A stretch of 64,000 bases of DNA from G965267335 sp965267335. GTDB lineage: Bacteria; Bacteroidota; Bacteroidia; Cytophagales; JAAEPT01. The stretch's first letter is position 1, and each line of letters opens with the position of its first letter. Made by a program: the position numbers and the translations under genes. Location of the stretch: the NCBI GenBank assembly GCA_965267335.1, contig OZ253953.1:2480001-2544000 (forward strand), given 5' to 3'. The notes beneath the pieces were generated by a model that was not told the DNA's origin, searched no databases, and saw only the letters and a list, made by a program, of their open reading frames with translations. Of the stretch, positions 8,460 to 17,086 are shown in pieces.

Positions 8460-10124
8460 TTGGATAACGGATTTAAGCCAGGGATAGTAAGAAATCTGAA
8501 GTATGACTTTAAAGCAGGTGTTGTAGTATCCCTTGTAGCACTACCTCTATGTTTGGGGATTGCGCTGGCATCAAAAACGGACCCTATAACTGGTTTAATT
8601 GCCGGGATTGTTGGAGGAATTGTTGTAGGGTTGATTAGTAAATCACCTATTGGAGTGAGTGGGCCCGAGGCCGGACTGGCGGCTATTGTAATTGCCCAAG
8701 TGACAAATGTCGCGATTGGTCAGGACAACTTCTTTATCATTGTTGTAATGGCCGGGGTGATTCAAGTGGCATTTGGCTATTTGAAAGCTGGGGTCATTGT
8801 GAATTATTTTCCTGCCACTGTGATTAAGGGGATGTTAGCAGCTATCGGGATCATTCTGATTTTAAAGCAAATTCCTCACGCACTAGGCGATGACCTCGAT
8901 CCGATGGGAGATAACTCCTTTAAGCAGGTGGCAGATGATAAAAACACATTTAGTGAACTAGCCAGTGCTTTTCAAAACCCCCATTCCGGAGCTGTTATTA
9001 TTGCTGTCGTTTCTTTGGCTATTTTGATATTGTGGCAGACGAAATGGATAAAAAAGAATAAAGTATTAGGGCAGATTCCGGCACCGTTGTTGGTTGTTGC
9101 CTTGGGCGTACTTTTGAATCAACTATTCGTCCACTACATTCCTGATCTTGGATTACGCAAAGGGCATCTGGTTGATATTGATCACAACAATGCATCGGAG
9201 TTTTTTCAAAGTATGACTCACCCTGATTTTACGAGTCTTGGTACATATGACCCGGAGCATTTCGATTCATTGTTCGATAAAATAAAATATTATTTAACTG
9301 CAGCCTTTACTCTGGCCTTAGTTGCGAGTTTAGAAACCTTATTATCTGTTGAGGCAACCGACAAATTGGATGTATTTAAACGTATCACCCCACCAAACAG
9401 GGAACTTATTGCTCAAGGAGCGGGTAATATCGTTTCAGGCCTGTTGGGAGGACTTCCCATTACCCAGGCTATTGTACGTTCTTCCGTGAATATCGAAACC
9501 GGTGGTCGTACCAGGATGTCGACCTTAATTCATGGTGTATTATTGTTTTCTGCAGTGCTGTTTATTCCCAATTTACTTAAGATGATTCCACTGTCATGTA
9601 TGGCAGCAATTCTATTGATGATTGGGTACAAGTTGGCTAACGTTAACTTATTTAAAGGAATGTACCGACTGGGAATGCGTCAGTTCTTGCCGTTCATAAT
9701 AACTATACTTTCTATTCTTATCACAGATTTATTAACCGGAATTATAATCGGTCTTATCGTTTCGGTGTTCTTTATCCTACAGAACCATCGTCAGAAGGAG
9801 CCTTGGGATGTAAAAGTAAAGAGGAATAAGAAAGGGGCTAAGTTCAAGTATGAGGTGACCATCAAGCTACATGAAGAAATTACTTATTTAAGTAAAAATA
9901 TACTCATACTCAGTCTTCACGATGTTCCGGCAAATTCAAGGCTAATTATCGATAGTACTGAGGCTAACTTCTTGTCACATGACGTGCTTGATGAAGTCAG
10001 GGAATTTAAGAACAGGGTTGCGAAGGATTATAACATTGAAGTGGAGATTAAACTCCGTGAAATGGGACAACATATCATTGATGAGAAAATACTGGACAAA
10101 GTACAGCTAAAAGAAAGAATCTGA
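8460..10124 (+). CDS. SulP-family inorganic anion transporter
   Basis: 554 residues from a TTG start at 8460; TACGAGG lies just upstream and there is no nearby in-frame ATG. About ten or more hydrophobic helices occur between residues 20 and 435. The family motif LVALPLCLGIALASKTDP is near the N-terminus, followed by GLISKSPIGVSGPEAGL and then GLLGGLPITQAIVRSS. The C-terminal 110 residues form a STAS-like domain (RLIIDSTEANFLSHD). SulP proteins carry sulfate or bicarbonate across the inner membrane. The beta-carbonic anhydrase 485 bp away on the other strand makes bicarbonate plausible, but the substrate cannot be read from the sequence. Confidence 0.9.
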   Translation: MDNGFKPGIVRNLKYDFKAGVVVSLVALPLCLGIALASKTDPITGLIAGIVGGIVVGLISKSPIGVSGPEAGLAAIVIAQVTNVAIGQDNFFIIVVMAGVIQVAFGYLKAGVIVNYFPATVIKGMLAAIGIILILKQIPHALGDDLDPMGDNSFKQVADDKNTFSELASAFQNPHSGAVIIAVVSLAILILWQTKWIKKNKVLGQIPAPLLVVALGVLLNQLFVHYIPDLGLRKGHLVDIDHNNASEFFQSMTHPDFTSLGTYDPEHFDSLFDKIKYYLTAAFTLALVASLETLLSVEATDKLDVFKRITPPNRELIAQGAGNIVSGLLGGLPITQAIVRSSVNIETGGRTRMSTLIHGVLLFSAVLFIPNLLKMIPLSCMAAILLMIGYKLANVNLFKGMYRLGMRQFLPFIITILSILITDLLTGIIIGLIVSVFFILQNHRQKEPWDVKVKRNKKGAKFKYEVTIKLHEEITYLSKNILILSLHDVPANSRLIIDSTEANFLSHDVLDEVREFKNRVAKDYNIEVEIKLREMGQHIIDEKILDKVQLKERI

Positions 10125-10145
10125 GAGCTTTAAGTAAGCCCTCAG
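10121..10145. terminator. Hairpin between convergent genes, possible bidirectional terminator
   Basis: The arms CTGAGAGCTT (10121-10130) and AAGCCCTCAG (10136-10145) pair over ten positions with one A/C mismatch. The hairpin begins at the SulP stop codon and ends 8 bp before the TerB-like stop codon. There is no strong T run on either side, so it is a modest candidate. Confidence 0.4.
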
Positions 10146-10153
10146 ATATATTA

Positions 10154-10543
10154 TTACTCCAGTTTATTTCTCATGTAAATTTTTGTGTCGGAAAATATCT
10201 TATCCCTGGGAGCACCATTCTCCATCCCTTCCAGTATCGTATCCACAATTAAAGCGCTACTTGTTTTTCTGAATCCAATCTCGTTAGCAAATCCTGTTAC
10301 GAAGTCCATTTCATCTTCTTCAATAATTCCATCCGCACACATTACTAAGGTAAGATCATAGAGTTGTTCAAACATTTCCTTTTCACCTTCAGGCTTGATG
10401 ATTTTAGGGTCCTGGTTGTTTCTGATCATTTTCTTGACCTGAGCTTGTGTAAATCCACGCTCAAGACCAATTTTTATGATTACCTCAACCTCAGTTTCAT
10501 CAATAGTGTTGTCAGACTTGGCCATGAGAATGAGATTTCTCAT
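10154..10543 (-). CDS. TerB-like tellurite-resistance-domain protein
   Basis: 129 residues, helical and acidic. MAKSDNTIDETEVEVI and then MCADGIIEEDEMDFV form the two acidic, metal-binding-like helical repeats of the TerB fold. TerB-like domains are found in stress and phage-defence contexts and as small free proteins in Bacteroidota; no precise role is assigned. The frame stays open for 18 codons upstream of this ATG (to a stop at 10598-10600) without another usual start codon, yet part of that stretch (KESVNESH) looks like normal TerB N-terminal sequence, so a non-standard start is possible. It lies 66 bp downstream of the carbonic anhydrase gene, same strand. Confidence 0.75.
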   Translation of the reverse strand: MRNLILMAKSDNTIDETEVEVIIKIGLERGFTQAQVKKMIRNNQDPKIIKPEGEKEMFEQLYDLTLVMCADGIIEEDEMDFVTGFANEIGFRKTSSALIVDTILEGMENGAPRDKIFSDTKIYMRNKLE

Positions 10544-10608
10544 GTGAGATTCGTTGACGCTCTCTTTACTACTGGAAAGAAATGGTAATAGGCCATACTA
10601 CTAAATAA

Positions 10609-11172
10609 TTAAAGGAAATCTACTTTTCCGCTTGCCAAGTTATAATAAGCAGGGACAATTTTTACTTTTCCTGAGTTTACAGCTTCGCCAATTATTGAAG
10701 ACCTGGATACTAGTTCTTCTGCATTTAATTCCGCATTCTTCTTAACGATTGTGTTTACATCAGCACCTTCACAAGCGGCTACTGCAGGAGTAACGTGTGA
10801 AAGTAAATGGTTGAGGTTGTAACCGTTATCACCGCCACCAGCAGCAGCGGTTACAGCACCGCAGCTTTCGTGACCGAGTACCACAATAACCTTAGTGCCC
10901 AAATGAGCCACAGCGTATTCAATACTTGCAATGGAAGAAGTGTTCGCAACATTTCCCGCAACTCTCACAACGAATAGTTCACCCAATCCAGTGTCAAACG
11001 CCATTTCAGGTACAACACGGCTATCGGCACAACTAAGTACAATTGCCCAAGGGCTCTGTCCTCCGGCAAGTTCGTTCCTTCTTGAAGTGTCTTGTAGACC
11101 AGCTTCTTTACTGTCTGAGGTATAACGTGCGTTTCCGTCTTTTAATCGTTGGATTATTTCGTTTATCTCCAT
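10609..11172 (-). CDS. Beta-class carbonic anhydrase
   Basis: 187 residues. The enzyme interconverts CO2 and bicarbonate. The zinc site is complete: C48 in SCADSR, with the catalytic dyad D50 and R52, then H101 and C104 in LGHESCGAV. The protein lacks a signal peptide and is cytoplasmic. The C-terminus (VKIVPAYYNLASGKVDFL) is typical of the family. It lies between menB and the TerB-like gene on the minus strand, and its function fits with the nearby SulP transporter. Confidence 0.95.
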   Translation of the reverse strand: MEINEIIQRLKDGNARYTSDSKEAGLQDTSRRNELAGGQSPWAIVLSCADSRVVPEMAFDTGLGELFVVRVAGNVANTSSIASIEYAVAHLGTKVIVVLGHESCGAVTAAAGGGDNGYNLNHLLSHVTPAVAACEGADVNTIVKKNAELNAEELVSRSSIIGEAVNSGKVKIVPAYYNLASGKVDFL

Positions 11173-11241
11173 TGCTTTCTGTTTAAAAATTTGAGTTAGA
11201 AGTTAAATTAACAAAAGCGCTCAAAACTTGAAAGGATTCTA

Positions 11242-12084
11242 TTACGGAATCCACTTGATGTGTTTGAAGTTCGGTTTTCTCTTTTCCAAAAATGCATTTC
11301 TCCCTTCTTTAGCTTCATCCGTCATGTAAGCCAATCGAGTGGCTTCACCTGCGAATACCTGCTGACCAACCATACCATCATCAGTTAGGTTAAAGGCGAA
11401 TTTCAACATTTTTATAGAAGTAGGTGACTTCTCTAATATTTCCTGGCCCCATTCATAGGCAGTAGTTTCCAGCTCGTCATGGGGTATAACAGCGTTCACC
11501 ATTCCCATCTCATAAGCTTCCTGGGCCGAGTAGTTCCTTCCTAAGAAGAATATTTCACGAGCTTTCTTTTGTCCGACCATTTTTGCCAAGTATGCTGAAC
11601 CATAGCCACCGTCAAAGCTTGTTACATCAGCATCTGTTTGTTTAAAAATGGCATGCTCCTTACTGGCTAAGGTTAGGTCACATACTACGTGTAAGCTATG
11701 TCCGCCACCAACAGCCCAGCCAGGAACAACAGCAATAACTACTTTGGGCATAAATCGGATGAGCCTCTGGACTTCCAATATGTTGAGTCTTGGCATACCA
11801 TCGTCATCGACATAGCCCTGATGGCCTCTTGCATTTTGATCACCACCACTACAAAAGGAATAAACACCATCTTTGCTGGAAGGCCCTTCGGCTGAAAATA
11901 GCACCACTCCAATTGAAGTATCTTCACGTGCGTCAAGAAATGCTTCGTATAGCTCTCCAACCGTTTTTGGCCGGAAGGCGTTGCGGATGTCCGGACGGTT
12001 AAAAGCAATCCTTGCCACACCATCAGATTTGGCGTAGGTGATGTCTTCGTATTCTTTTACTGTTTTCCAGTTGGCTTTACTCAT
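11242..12084 (-). CDS. menB: 1,4-dihydroxy-2-naphthoyl-CoA synthase
   Basis: 280 residues of the crotonase fold. The enzyme closes the ring of o-succinylbenzoyl-CoA in menaquinone synthesis. Family features seen are FNRPDIRNAFRPKT, FCSGGDQNARG, the oxyanion-hole segment PGWAVGGGHSLH, and DADVTSFDGGYGSAYLA, which separates MenB from other crotonases. The C-terminus EKRKPNFKHIKWIP is also MenB-like. The other menaquinone genes of the window (menI, menF, menD, menE) sit about 13 kb away in a separate operon, so the pathway is split. Confidence 0.95.
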   Translation of the reverse strand: MSKANWKTVKEYEDITYAKSDGVARIAFNRPDIRNAFRPKTVGELYEAFLDAREDTSIGVVLFSAEGPSSKDGVYSFCSGGDQNARGHQGYVDDDGMPRLNILEVQRLIRFMPKVVIAVVPGWAVGGGHSLHVVCDLTLASKEHAIFKQTDADVTSFDGGYGSAYLAKMVGQKKAREIFFLGRNYSAQEAYEMGMVNAVIPHDELETTAYEWGQEILEKSPTSIKMLKFAFNLTDDGMVGQQVFAGEATRLAYMTDEAKEGRNAFLEKRKPNFKHIKWIP

Positions 12085-12195
12085 TCTAAATATTTTGTGC
12101 TAAAATAATTCATTTACGAATACAATCAGCAAAATTCATGCGTATAGAAAACAAATTCCTGAATAATGGTGTTTTTTAGTTATCATTAGAAAGTT

Positions 12196-12747
12196 ATGAA
12201 TATGAAAAAGGTAATCGCATTCTCGGGAAGTAACAGCAGTAAATCAATTAACCAAAAACTGGTTAAGATTGCTGCTGAACAAGTGACACAATTTGAAGCA
12301 GAGGTAATTGACCTAAGAAATTATGAGTCCCCTCTTTACGGTGTTGACCTGGAGAGAGAGGAAGGCATTCCCCAATCAATTATCAAATTAAAAGAAAAGC
12401 TGAGAGAGGCTGACGGTTACATCATTTCTACTCCCGAGCATAATGGATCGATGCCTGCATTTTTTAAGAATACCATTGACTGGTTATCAAGACATGAGAA
12501 AAAGGTATTTGATGATAAGCCAGTATTGTTTTTATCAACTTCACCAGGAGCCAGGGGAGCACGGTCTGCCTTAGAGCATCTTACCAATATTATGCCCTAC
12601 AGAGGGGCGACAGTTGTTGGAAGTTATAGCCTTGGAAGTTTTAACGACAAGTTTGTAGACGGTCAACTTGAGTCAACAAGCCTTTCAGAACTGAAATCTA
12701 AAGTACAGGAGCTGGAGAAAAGCATTCTGGACGTTGAGGTTGTATAA
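12196..12747 (+). CDS. NAD(P)H-dependent FMN reductase-family oxidoreductase
   Basis: 183 residues, flavodoxin-like. FSGSNSSKSINQKL at the N-terminus is the phosphate-binding loop for FMN. TPEHNGSMPAFFKNTIDWLSR is the second family signature, split here as TPEHNGSMPA and KNTIDWLSR. Such enzymes reduce FMN, quinones or azo compounds in the cytoplasm; the substrate is not predictable. It is 42 bp upstream of hisA on the same strand, but a probable promoter in that gap suggests hisA is transcribed separately. Confidence 0.85.
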   Translation: MNMKKVIAFSGSNSSKSINQKLVKIAAEQVTQFEAEVIDLRNYESPLYGVDLEREEGIPQSIIKLKEKLREADGYIISTPEHNGSMPAFFKNTIDWLSRHEKKVFDDKPVLFLSTSPGARGARSALEHLTNIMPYRGATVVGSYSLGSFNDKFVDGQLESTSLSELKSKVQELEKSILDVEVV

Positions 12748-12777
12748 GTAAACCTTTCGCGTTTCGAAGCATTGTTC

Positions 12778-12785
12778 TACATTTG
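12778..12785 (+). promoter_or_regulatory. Probable -7 promoter box of hisA
   Basis: TACATTTG matches the Bacteroidota -7 consensus TAnnTTTG. It ends 4 bp before the hisA ATG at 12790, so transcription would start at or next to the start codon and give a leaderless or nearly leaderless message. The upstream -33 element is only a weak TTTCG, 18 bp away. Confidence 0.45.
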
Positions 12786-12789
12786 CTCT

Positions 12790-13515
12790 ATGATTAAGAT
12801 TATTCCTGCTATCGACATCATAGATGGTAAGTGTGTTCGGCTTACTCAAGGTGATTATAATCAAAAGAAAGTATATAACGATAACCCGGTCGAGGTGGCC
12901 AAAGCCTTCGAAGACGCAGGTATCACTCAACTACATTTAGTAGACCTTGATGGTGCCCGTGAAAAGAGGATTATCAATCATGAGGTCATTAAGCAGATTG
13001 CCATACATACTGATCTGGCGATTGATTTTGGTGGTGGCCTTCAATCTGATGAAGATGTAAAAATAGCTTTTGAAAGTGGTGCCAGCCAGATTACAGGCGG
13101 TAGCATTGCAGTGAAAGATGAAGAGATGTTCAGTCGCTGGATTGAAGAATTCGGTCCTGAAAAAATCATATTAGGAGCAGATGCCAAAGATGGTATGATT
13201 GCCATTGGTGGCTGGCAAGAAACGACTGAAATACCAGTATTTGACTTGATTAGGAAGTACCATGAAAAAGGATTGATATATACAATAAGTACTGATGTCG
13301 CCAAAGATGGGATGATGGAAGGGCCATCTTTTGAACTATACGAAGAGATGAAAGCAGAGTTTCCGGATATGAATATCATTGCAAGTGGTGGAGTTAAGGA
13401 CAAAGAAGATATTGTGAAGTTAATGTCAATTGGAGTTTACGGTGTCATTGTAGGTAAGGCCTATTACGAAGGAAGTATTGGTCTGAAGGATATTGAAAAT
13501 ATAAATGCTGACTAA
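12790..13515 (+). CDS. hisA: ProFAR isomerase
   Basis: 241 residues from the ATG at 12790. A GTG/ATG-like start further upstream at 12772 would lie in front of the promoter box and adds residues not found in the family. The enzyme isomerises the ProFAR intermediate of histidine synthesis. The barrel shows the two family halves: IIPAIDIIDGKCVRLTQGDY with catalytic Asp at the first strand, and TDVAKDGMMEGP in the second half. FGGGLQ and ASGGV bind the substrate phosphates. Its end overlaps hisF by 11 bp. Confidence 0.95.
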   Translation: MIKIIPAIDIIDGKCVRLTQGDYNQKKVYNDNPVEVAKAFEDAGITQLHLVDLDGAREKRIINHEVIKQIAIHTDLAIDFGGGLQSDEDVKIAFESGASQITGGSIAVKDEEMFSRWIEEFGPEKIILGADAKDGMIAIGGWQETTEIPVFDLIRKYHEKGLIYTISTDVAKDGMMEGPSFELYEEMKAEFPDMNIIASGGVKDKEDIVKLMSIGVYGVIVGKAYYEGSIGLKDIENINAD

Positions 13516-14263
13516 GAGAATTATACCCTGCCTGGATGTGAAAGACGGCCGCACTGTGAAAGGTGTTAACTTTGTCAACCTGCGGGATGCCGGTGACCCC
13601 GTTGAGCTTGGTAAGGTGTATTCCGACCAGGGAGCTGACGAACTAGTGTTTTTAGATATATCCGCTACGCTGGAGAAGAGAAAGACTCTTGTCGAACTGG
13701 TGAGCCGGATTGCCAAAAATATTAATATACCATTTACGATTGGTGGTGGAATATCTTCAAAAGAAGATGTTTCAGCTTGCTTAAAGGCGGGAGCAGATAA
13801 AGTATCAATCAACTCAGCAGCGGTTAGAAAACCTGAATTGATCAACGAATTATCTCAGGAATTTGGAAGTCAGTGTATTGTGGTTGCTATCGATACAAGG
13901 ACAATGCCTGATGGGACTTCCAGAGTACATACACATGGAGGAACTAAGCCAACGGATATTGATACCTTTGAGTGGGCTATGGAAGTTGAGGAAAGAGGAG
14001 CTGGTGAAATTTTACTTACCTCAATGGACCACGATGGTACCAAAGGAGGCTTTGCCAATGAAGTAACTGCTAAGATATCAAATAGAGCTTCCATACCGGT
14101 AATAGCTTCAGGAGGAGCTGGTAAAATGGAACATTTTGTTGATACATTTAGAGACGGGAAAGCAGATGCAGCATTAGCTGCCAGTATTTTCCACTTCAAA
14201 GAAATTGAAATACCCGCTCTTAAATCGTTTATTAAAGAGCATAATATACCCGTAAGGATATGA
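13505..14263 (+). CDS. hisF: Imidazole glycerol phosphate synthase, cyclase subunit
   Basis: 252 residues. The protein is the (beta/alpha)8 cyclase that, with HisH, makes imidazole glycerol phosphate and AICAR. The N-terminal RIIPCLDVKDGRTVKGVNF holds the first catalytic Asp; VVAIDTRT holds the second. FTIGGGI and ASGGAGK bind phosphate. It overlaps hisA by 11 bp and hisIE by 4 bp (ATGA), so the three are surely one operon. hisH, the glutaminase partner, is not in the window. Confidence 0.95.
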   Translation: MLTKRIIPCLDVKDGRTVKGVNFVNLRDAGDPVELGKVYSDQGADELVFLDISATLEKRKTLVELVSRIAKNINIPFTIGGGISSKEDVSACLKAGADKVSINSAAVRKPELINELSQEFGSQCIVVAIDTRTMPDGTSRVHTHGGTKPTDIDTFEWAMEVEERGAGEILLTSMDHDGTKGGFANEVTAKISNRASIPVIASGGAGKMEHFVDTFRDGKADAALAASIFHFKEIEIPALKSFIKEHNIPVRI

Positions 14264-14853
14264 GTTTAGATTTTGAAAAATCACATGGGAGAGTTCCTGC
14301 CATTATTCAGGATGCAGTGACTAACCAGGTCTTGATGTTAGGTTTCATGAATGAGGAAGCCTATCAGAAGACTTTGGATGAAGGAAAAGTAACCTTCTGG
14401 AGCCGTACTAAAGAAAGGCTCTGGACAAAAGGAGAGACCTCAGGTCATTTTCTTCATGTGGTAGACATCAAAGAAGATTGTGATAAGGATACTTTACTCG
14501 TAAGAGTCAAACCTGCCGGACCTACCTGTCACACGGGTACGGATACCTGTTGGGGAGAAGAAAATAAGGGACGGGCAGCTTTTTTGAATCAATTGCAAGC
14601 AGTCATAAAAGACCGTAAGGAAAACCCTTCTGATGAGTCCTACACCTCATCACTGTTCAAGAGTGGTATAAACAAGGTGGCTCAAAAAGTGGGTGAGGAG
14701 GCAGTAGAGGTTGTTATTGAAGCTAAAGATGATAACAAAGACTTGTTTCTTAATGAGAGTGCCGACTTACTTTATCACTTACTTGTGTTGCTGGAAGCTA
14801 AAGGAGTTGATCTGGACGAGGTAGTACAGGTATTGGAAGAACGACATAAGTAA
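14260..14853 (+). CDS. hisIE: Phosphoribosyl-AMP cyclohydrolase / phosphoribosyl-ATP pyrophosphatase
   Basis: 197 residues, a fusion of HisI and HisE that carries out the second and third steps of histidine synthesis. The HisI half (residues 1-105) has MLGFMNEEA, FWSRTKERLWTKGETSGH and the zinc-binding Cys residues in DCDKDT and PTCHTGTDTCW. The HisE half (110-197) has the helical GEEAVEVVIEAK and ESADLLYHLLVLL motifs. It starts inside the end of hisF (ATGA). It is the last gene of the small operon. Confidence 0.95.
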   Translation: MSLDFEKSHGRVPAIIQDAVTNQVLMLGFMNEEAYQKTLDEGKVTFWSRTKERLWTKGETSGHFLHVVDIKEDCDKDTLLVRVKPAGPTCHTGTDTCWGEENKGRAAFLNQLQAVIKDRKENPSDESYTSSLFKSGINKVAQKVGEEAVEVVIEAKDDNKDLFLNESADLLYHLLVLLEAKGVDLDEVVQVLEERHK

Positions 14854-14988
14854 GTTGTTCTTTCCTTTTAGCCGGAGGAGGTGTCTTTGTCTTCATCTCA
14901 GGTGATGTGTAGCAAGGTCCTGGAATGTTCTAGGTAGGTAGACACAACAAATTTTATTTCCCTATTTTAGTATAAACCAATCATTGTC

Positions 14989-15630
14989 ATGCCCCAAACC
15001 GTAGATGAATATCTGATCGATGGCTGTGGCCGTTGTCCACTGGGAGGAACACCAGAGTGCAAAGTCCATAGTTGGGAAGAGGAACTAAAGTTACTAAGAG
15101 CCATAATGTTGGATTGTGGTCTGACTGAAGAAATCAAGTGGGGATGTCCATGTTATACCTATGGCAAGAGTAATGTACTTATGGTTTCTGCGCTCAAGGA
15201 CTGTGCAACGGTAGGTTTCTTTAAAGGAGCGTTACTAAAAGATACCGAGGGAATCTTATCGAGCCCCGGAGAAAATTCGCAAGCGGTAAAGCAGGTTCGC
15301 TTTACAAATGTACAAGACATTCTTAAACACGAATCAACACTAAAAGCTTACATTTTTGAGGCAATTGAACTTGAAAAAGCAGGGGTGAAGGTCGATTTTA
15401 AAGCTAAAGACGAACTAGAATACCCGGAAGAACTATTAAAGAAATTTGCAGAAAACCCGGAGCTGGAAGAAGCATTTAAAGCTCTGACTCCTGGCCGGCA
15501 AAGGGGATATATCCTTCACTTTTCACAACCCAAGAAGCCTGAAACGCGGGAGGCTCGTATTGATAAGTTTACTCCAATGATACTTCAGGGGAAGGGTATG
15601 CATGATGACTACAAGAAGATGAAGAAGTGA
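14989..15630 (+). CDS. YdeI-like protein (DUF1801 plus OmdA domains)
   Basis: 213 residues. The first 130 residues are a DUF1801/YdhG-like domain (EEIKWGCPCYTYGKSNVLMVS). The last 70 residues match the YdeI/OmdA segment (LTPGRQRGYILHFSQPKKP, followed by ETREARIDK). In E. coli related proteins are linked to peptide and bacteriocin resistance, but the biochemical role is not known. The N-terminus has a Cys-rich CGRCPLGGTPECKVH, which might bind a metal. The GTG start of the next gene overlaps its stop codon. Confidence 0.8.
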   Translation: MPQTVDEYLIDGCGRCPLGGTPECKVHSWEEELKLLRAIMLDCGLTEEIKWGCPCYTYGKSNVLMVSALKDCATVGFFKGALLKDTEGILSSPGENSQAVKQVRFTNVQDILKHESTLKAYIFEAIELEKAGVKVDFKAKDELEYPEELLKKFAENPELEEAFKALTPGRQRGYILHFSQPKKPETREARIDKFTPMILQGKGMHDDYKKMKK

Positions 15631-17078
15631 GGTTTTTGATGACGATAGTATTTTTCGTTATTGCAGAGACTTCAATTGGCCAAAATTATCAGACCGTTTC
15701 ATCAGGTAGAACTACATATTTTACTGACAATTATTATGATAATGTGAGTTGCATAAGAGTTGATTCAATCCAATTTGATGGAGACTCTATACTTTATCCA
15801 TTCGCAGTAATTCAGGATTCAGTTGATTATTGCTATTCATCAACATACGCGTCCTGGATAGGAAGTAAAGTAGTAGTAAGGTCCAATGGGGATAATTTAT
15901 TTTTTAATAAATATCTAGATACTCTTTTAATTAAGACTCAAGCGGATTCATCGGATAGCTGGGTAGCGTTTGAGATTCCTGATTCTATCACTGTTCAAGC
16001 TATAGTAACGAATCATGATACTATGTCCTTTATTGGGTTATCTGATTCGGTGAAAACGATTTCATTTCAGGCTTATGACAAGAGTATGGATTCCCTAGAT
16101 ATACCCGTAAATGGCATGATGGTTCAGTTGAGCAAGAACTATGGGTTGATAAAAACACTTAATTACTACTTGTTTCCTAATATTGGTACTGGAGTGTTTC
16201 AATATGGATTAGAGCACATGGGAGAGTTTGATTTAGTTGGTATGTCCAATCCGGAGATTGGTTTTAAAAATCTGACATGGTTGGAGGTAAATGACTTTCA
16301 GGCAGGAGATGAACTACATATCACTGAAGAAGTTTTTTGTGGAGGAGAGTCAACGGTCAAAGAAATAATACTGAGATATTTGACAAGAACCAATTACTTG
16401 GATTCTATTGTTTATACGTATTCCAGGGAAGAAAATGAGGTTATTAGTGGTACATGGAATAATGAGACCAATTATAGCTTTGATACCTTGAACCTACTTG
16501 TGGTTTCTGGTTCAGATTTTGATCAGCTTCCTGGTTATCCTGTCACCGATGGTTGGAAGTATTACAATTATTATATGAAAAGTAATTCCGATAGCATAAA
16601 GACGGATGAAAGTGAAGATTTCTGGTGGTACTATAATGTATCCTGTTTGGAAGCTGGACACTTAGATGGTTGTCCAGCAGAACGCGCTTATATAAGATCA
16701 TTGGGAGGGCCATATTACAGCTGTGATTTAGGGAATTGTAGTGGGGGTACAACCAAAAAAAGAGAATTGGTCTACTACAAAAAAGGAAGTGAAACATGGG
16801 GGAATCCGCTTACAATAACCGATATTTCAAGTGAGTTTTACCACAACAATATATCAGTCTTTCCTGTGCCTGTAAATGATGTTTTGAAGGTGCATTTTGA
16901 TGGGATTGTACAGAAGACTTTACACTTTCAGTTGCTAGACTCCTTTGGTAGAACGGTCATTTCTACATCTTCTATAGATTCCCCGATCGATGTCTCTAAT
17001 CTTAATTCAGGGGTTTATATTTGCCAAATATTAGTTGGTGAAAGAGCGCTCAAAACAATTAAAATAATCATTAGATAA
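15627..17078 (+). CDS. T9SS type A sorting-domain protein, cargo unknown
   Basis: 483 residues from a GTG that overlaps the previous stop (GTGA). An ATG four codons later (15639) is an equally good start, giving MTIVFFVIAETSIGQ. Either way there is a short signal peptide cut near GQNYQ. The central part is rich in Asp, Ser, Tyr and Thr and matches no family I know; it includes paired Cys residues (residues 335-380). The last 75 residues form a type A tail: VFPVPVNDVLKVHF, then LLDSFGRTV, NLNSGVYICQI and ALKTIKIIIR. It is expected to be exported and surface-attached through T9SS. Confidence 0.8.
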   Translation: MRFLMTIVFFVIAETSIGQNYQTVSSGRTTYFTDNYYDNVSCIRVDSIQFDGDSILYPFAVIQDSVDYCYSSTYASWIGSKVVVRSNGDNLFFNKYLDTLLIKTQADSSDSWVAFEIPDSITVQAIVTNHDTMSFIGLSDSVKTISFQAYDKSMDSLDIPVNGMMVQLSKNYGLIKTLNYYLFPNIGTGVFQYGLEHMGEFDLVGMSNPEIGFKNLTWLEVNDFQAGDELHITEEVFCGGESTVKEIILRYLTRTNYLDSIVYTYSREENEVISGTWNNETNYSFDTLNLLVVSGSDFDQLPGYPVTDGWKYYNYYMKSNSDSIKTDESEDFWWYYNVSCLEAGHLDGCPAERAYIRSLGGPYYSCDLGNCSGGTTKKRELVYYKKGSETWGNPLTITDISSEFYHNNISVFPVPVNDVLKVHFDGIVQKTLHFQLLDSFGRTVISTSSIDSPIDVSNLNSGVYICQILVGERALKTIKIIIR

Positions 17079-17086
17079 TAAGTGTA

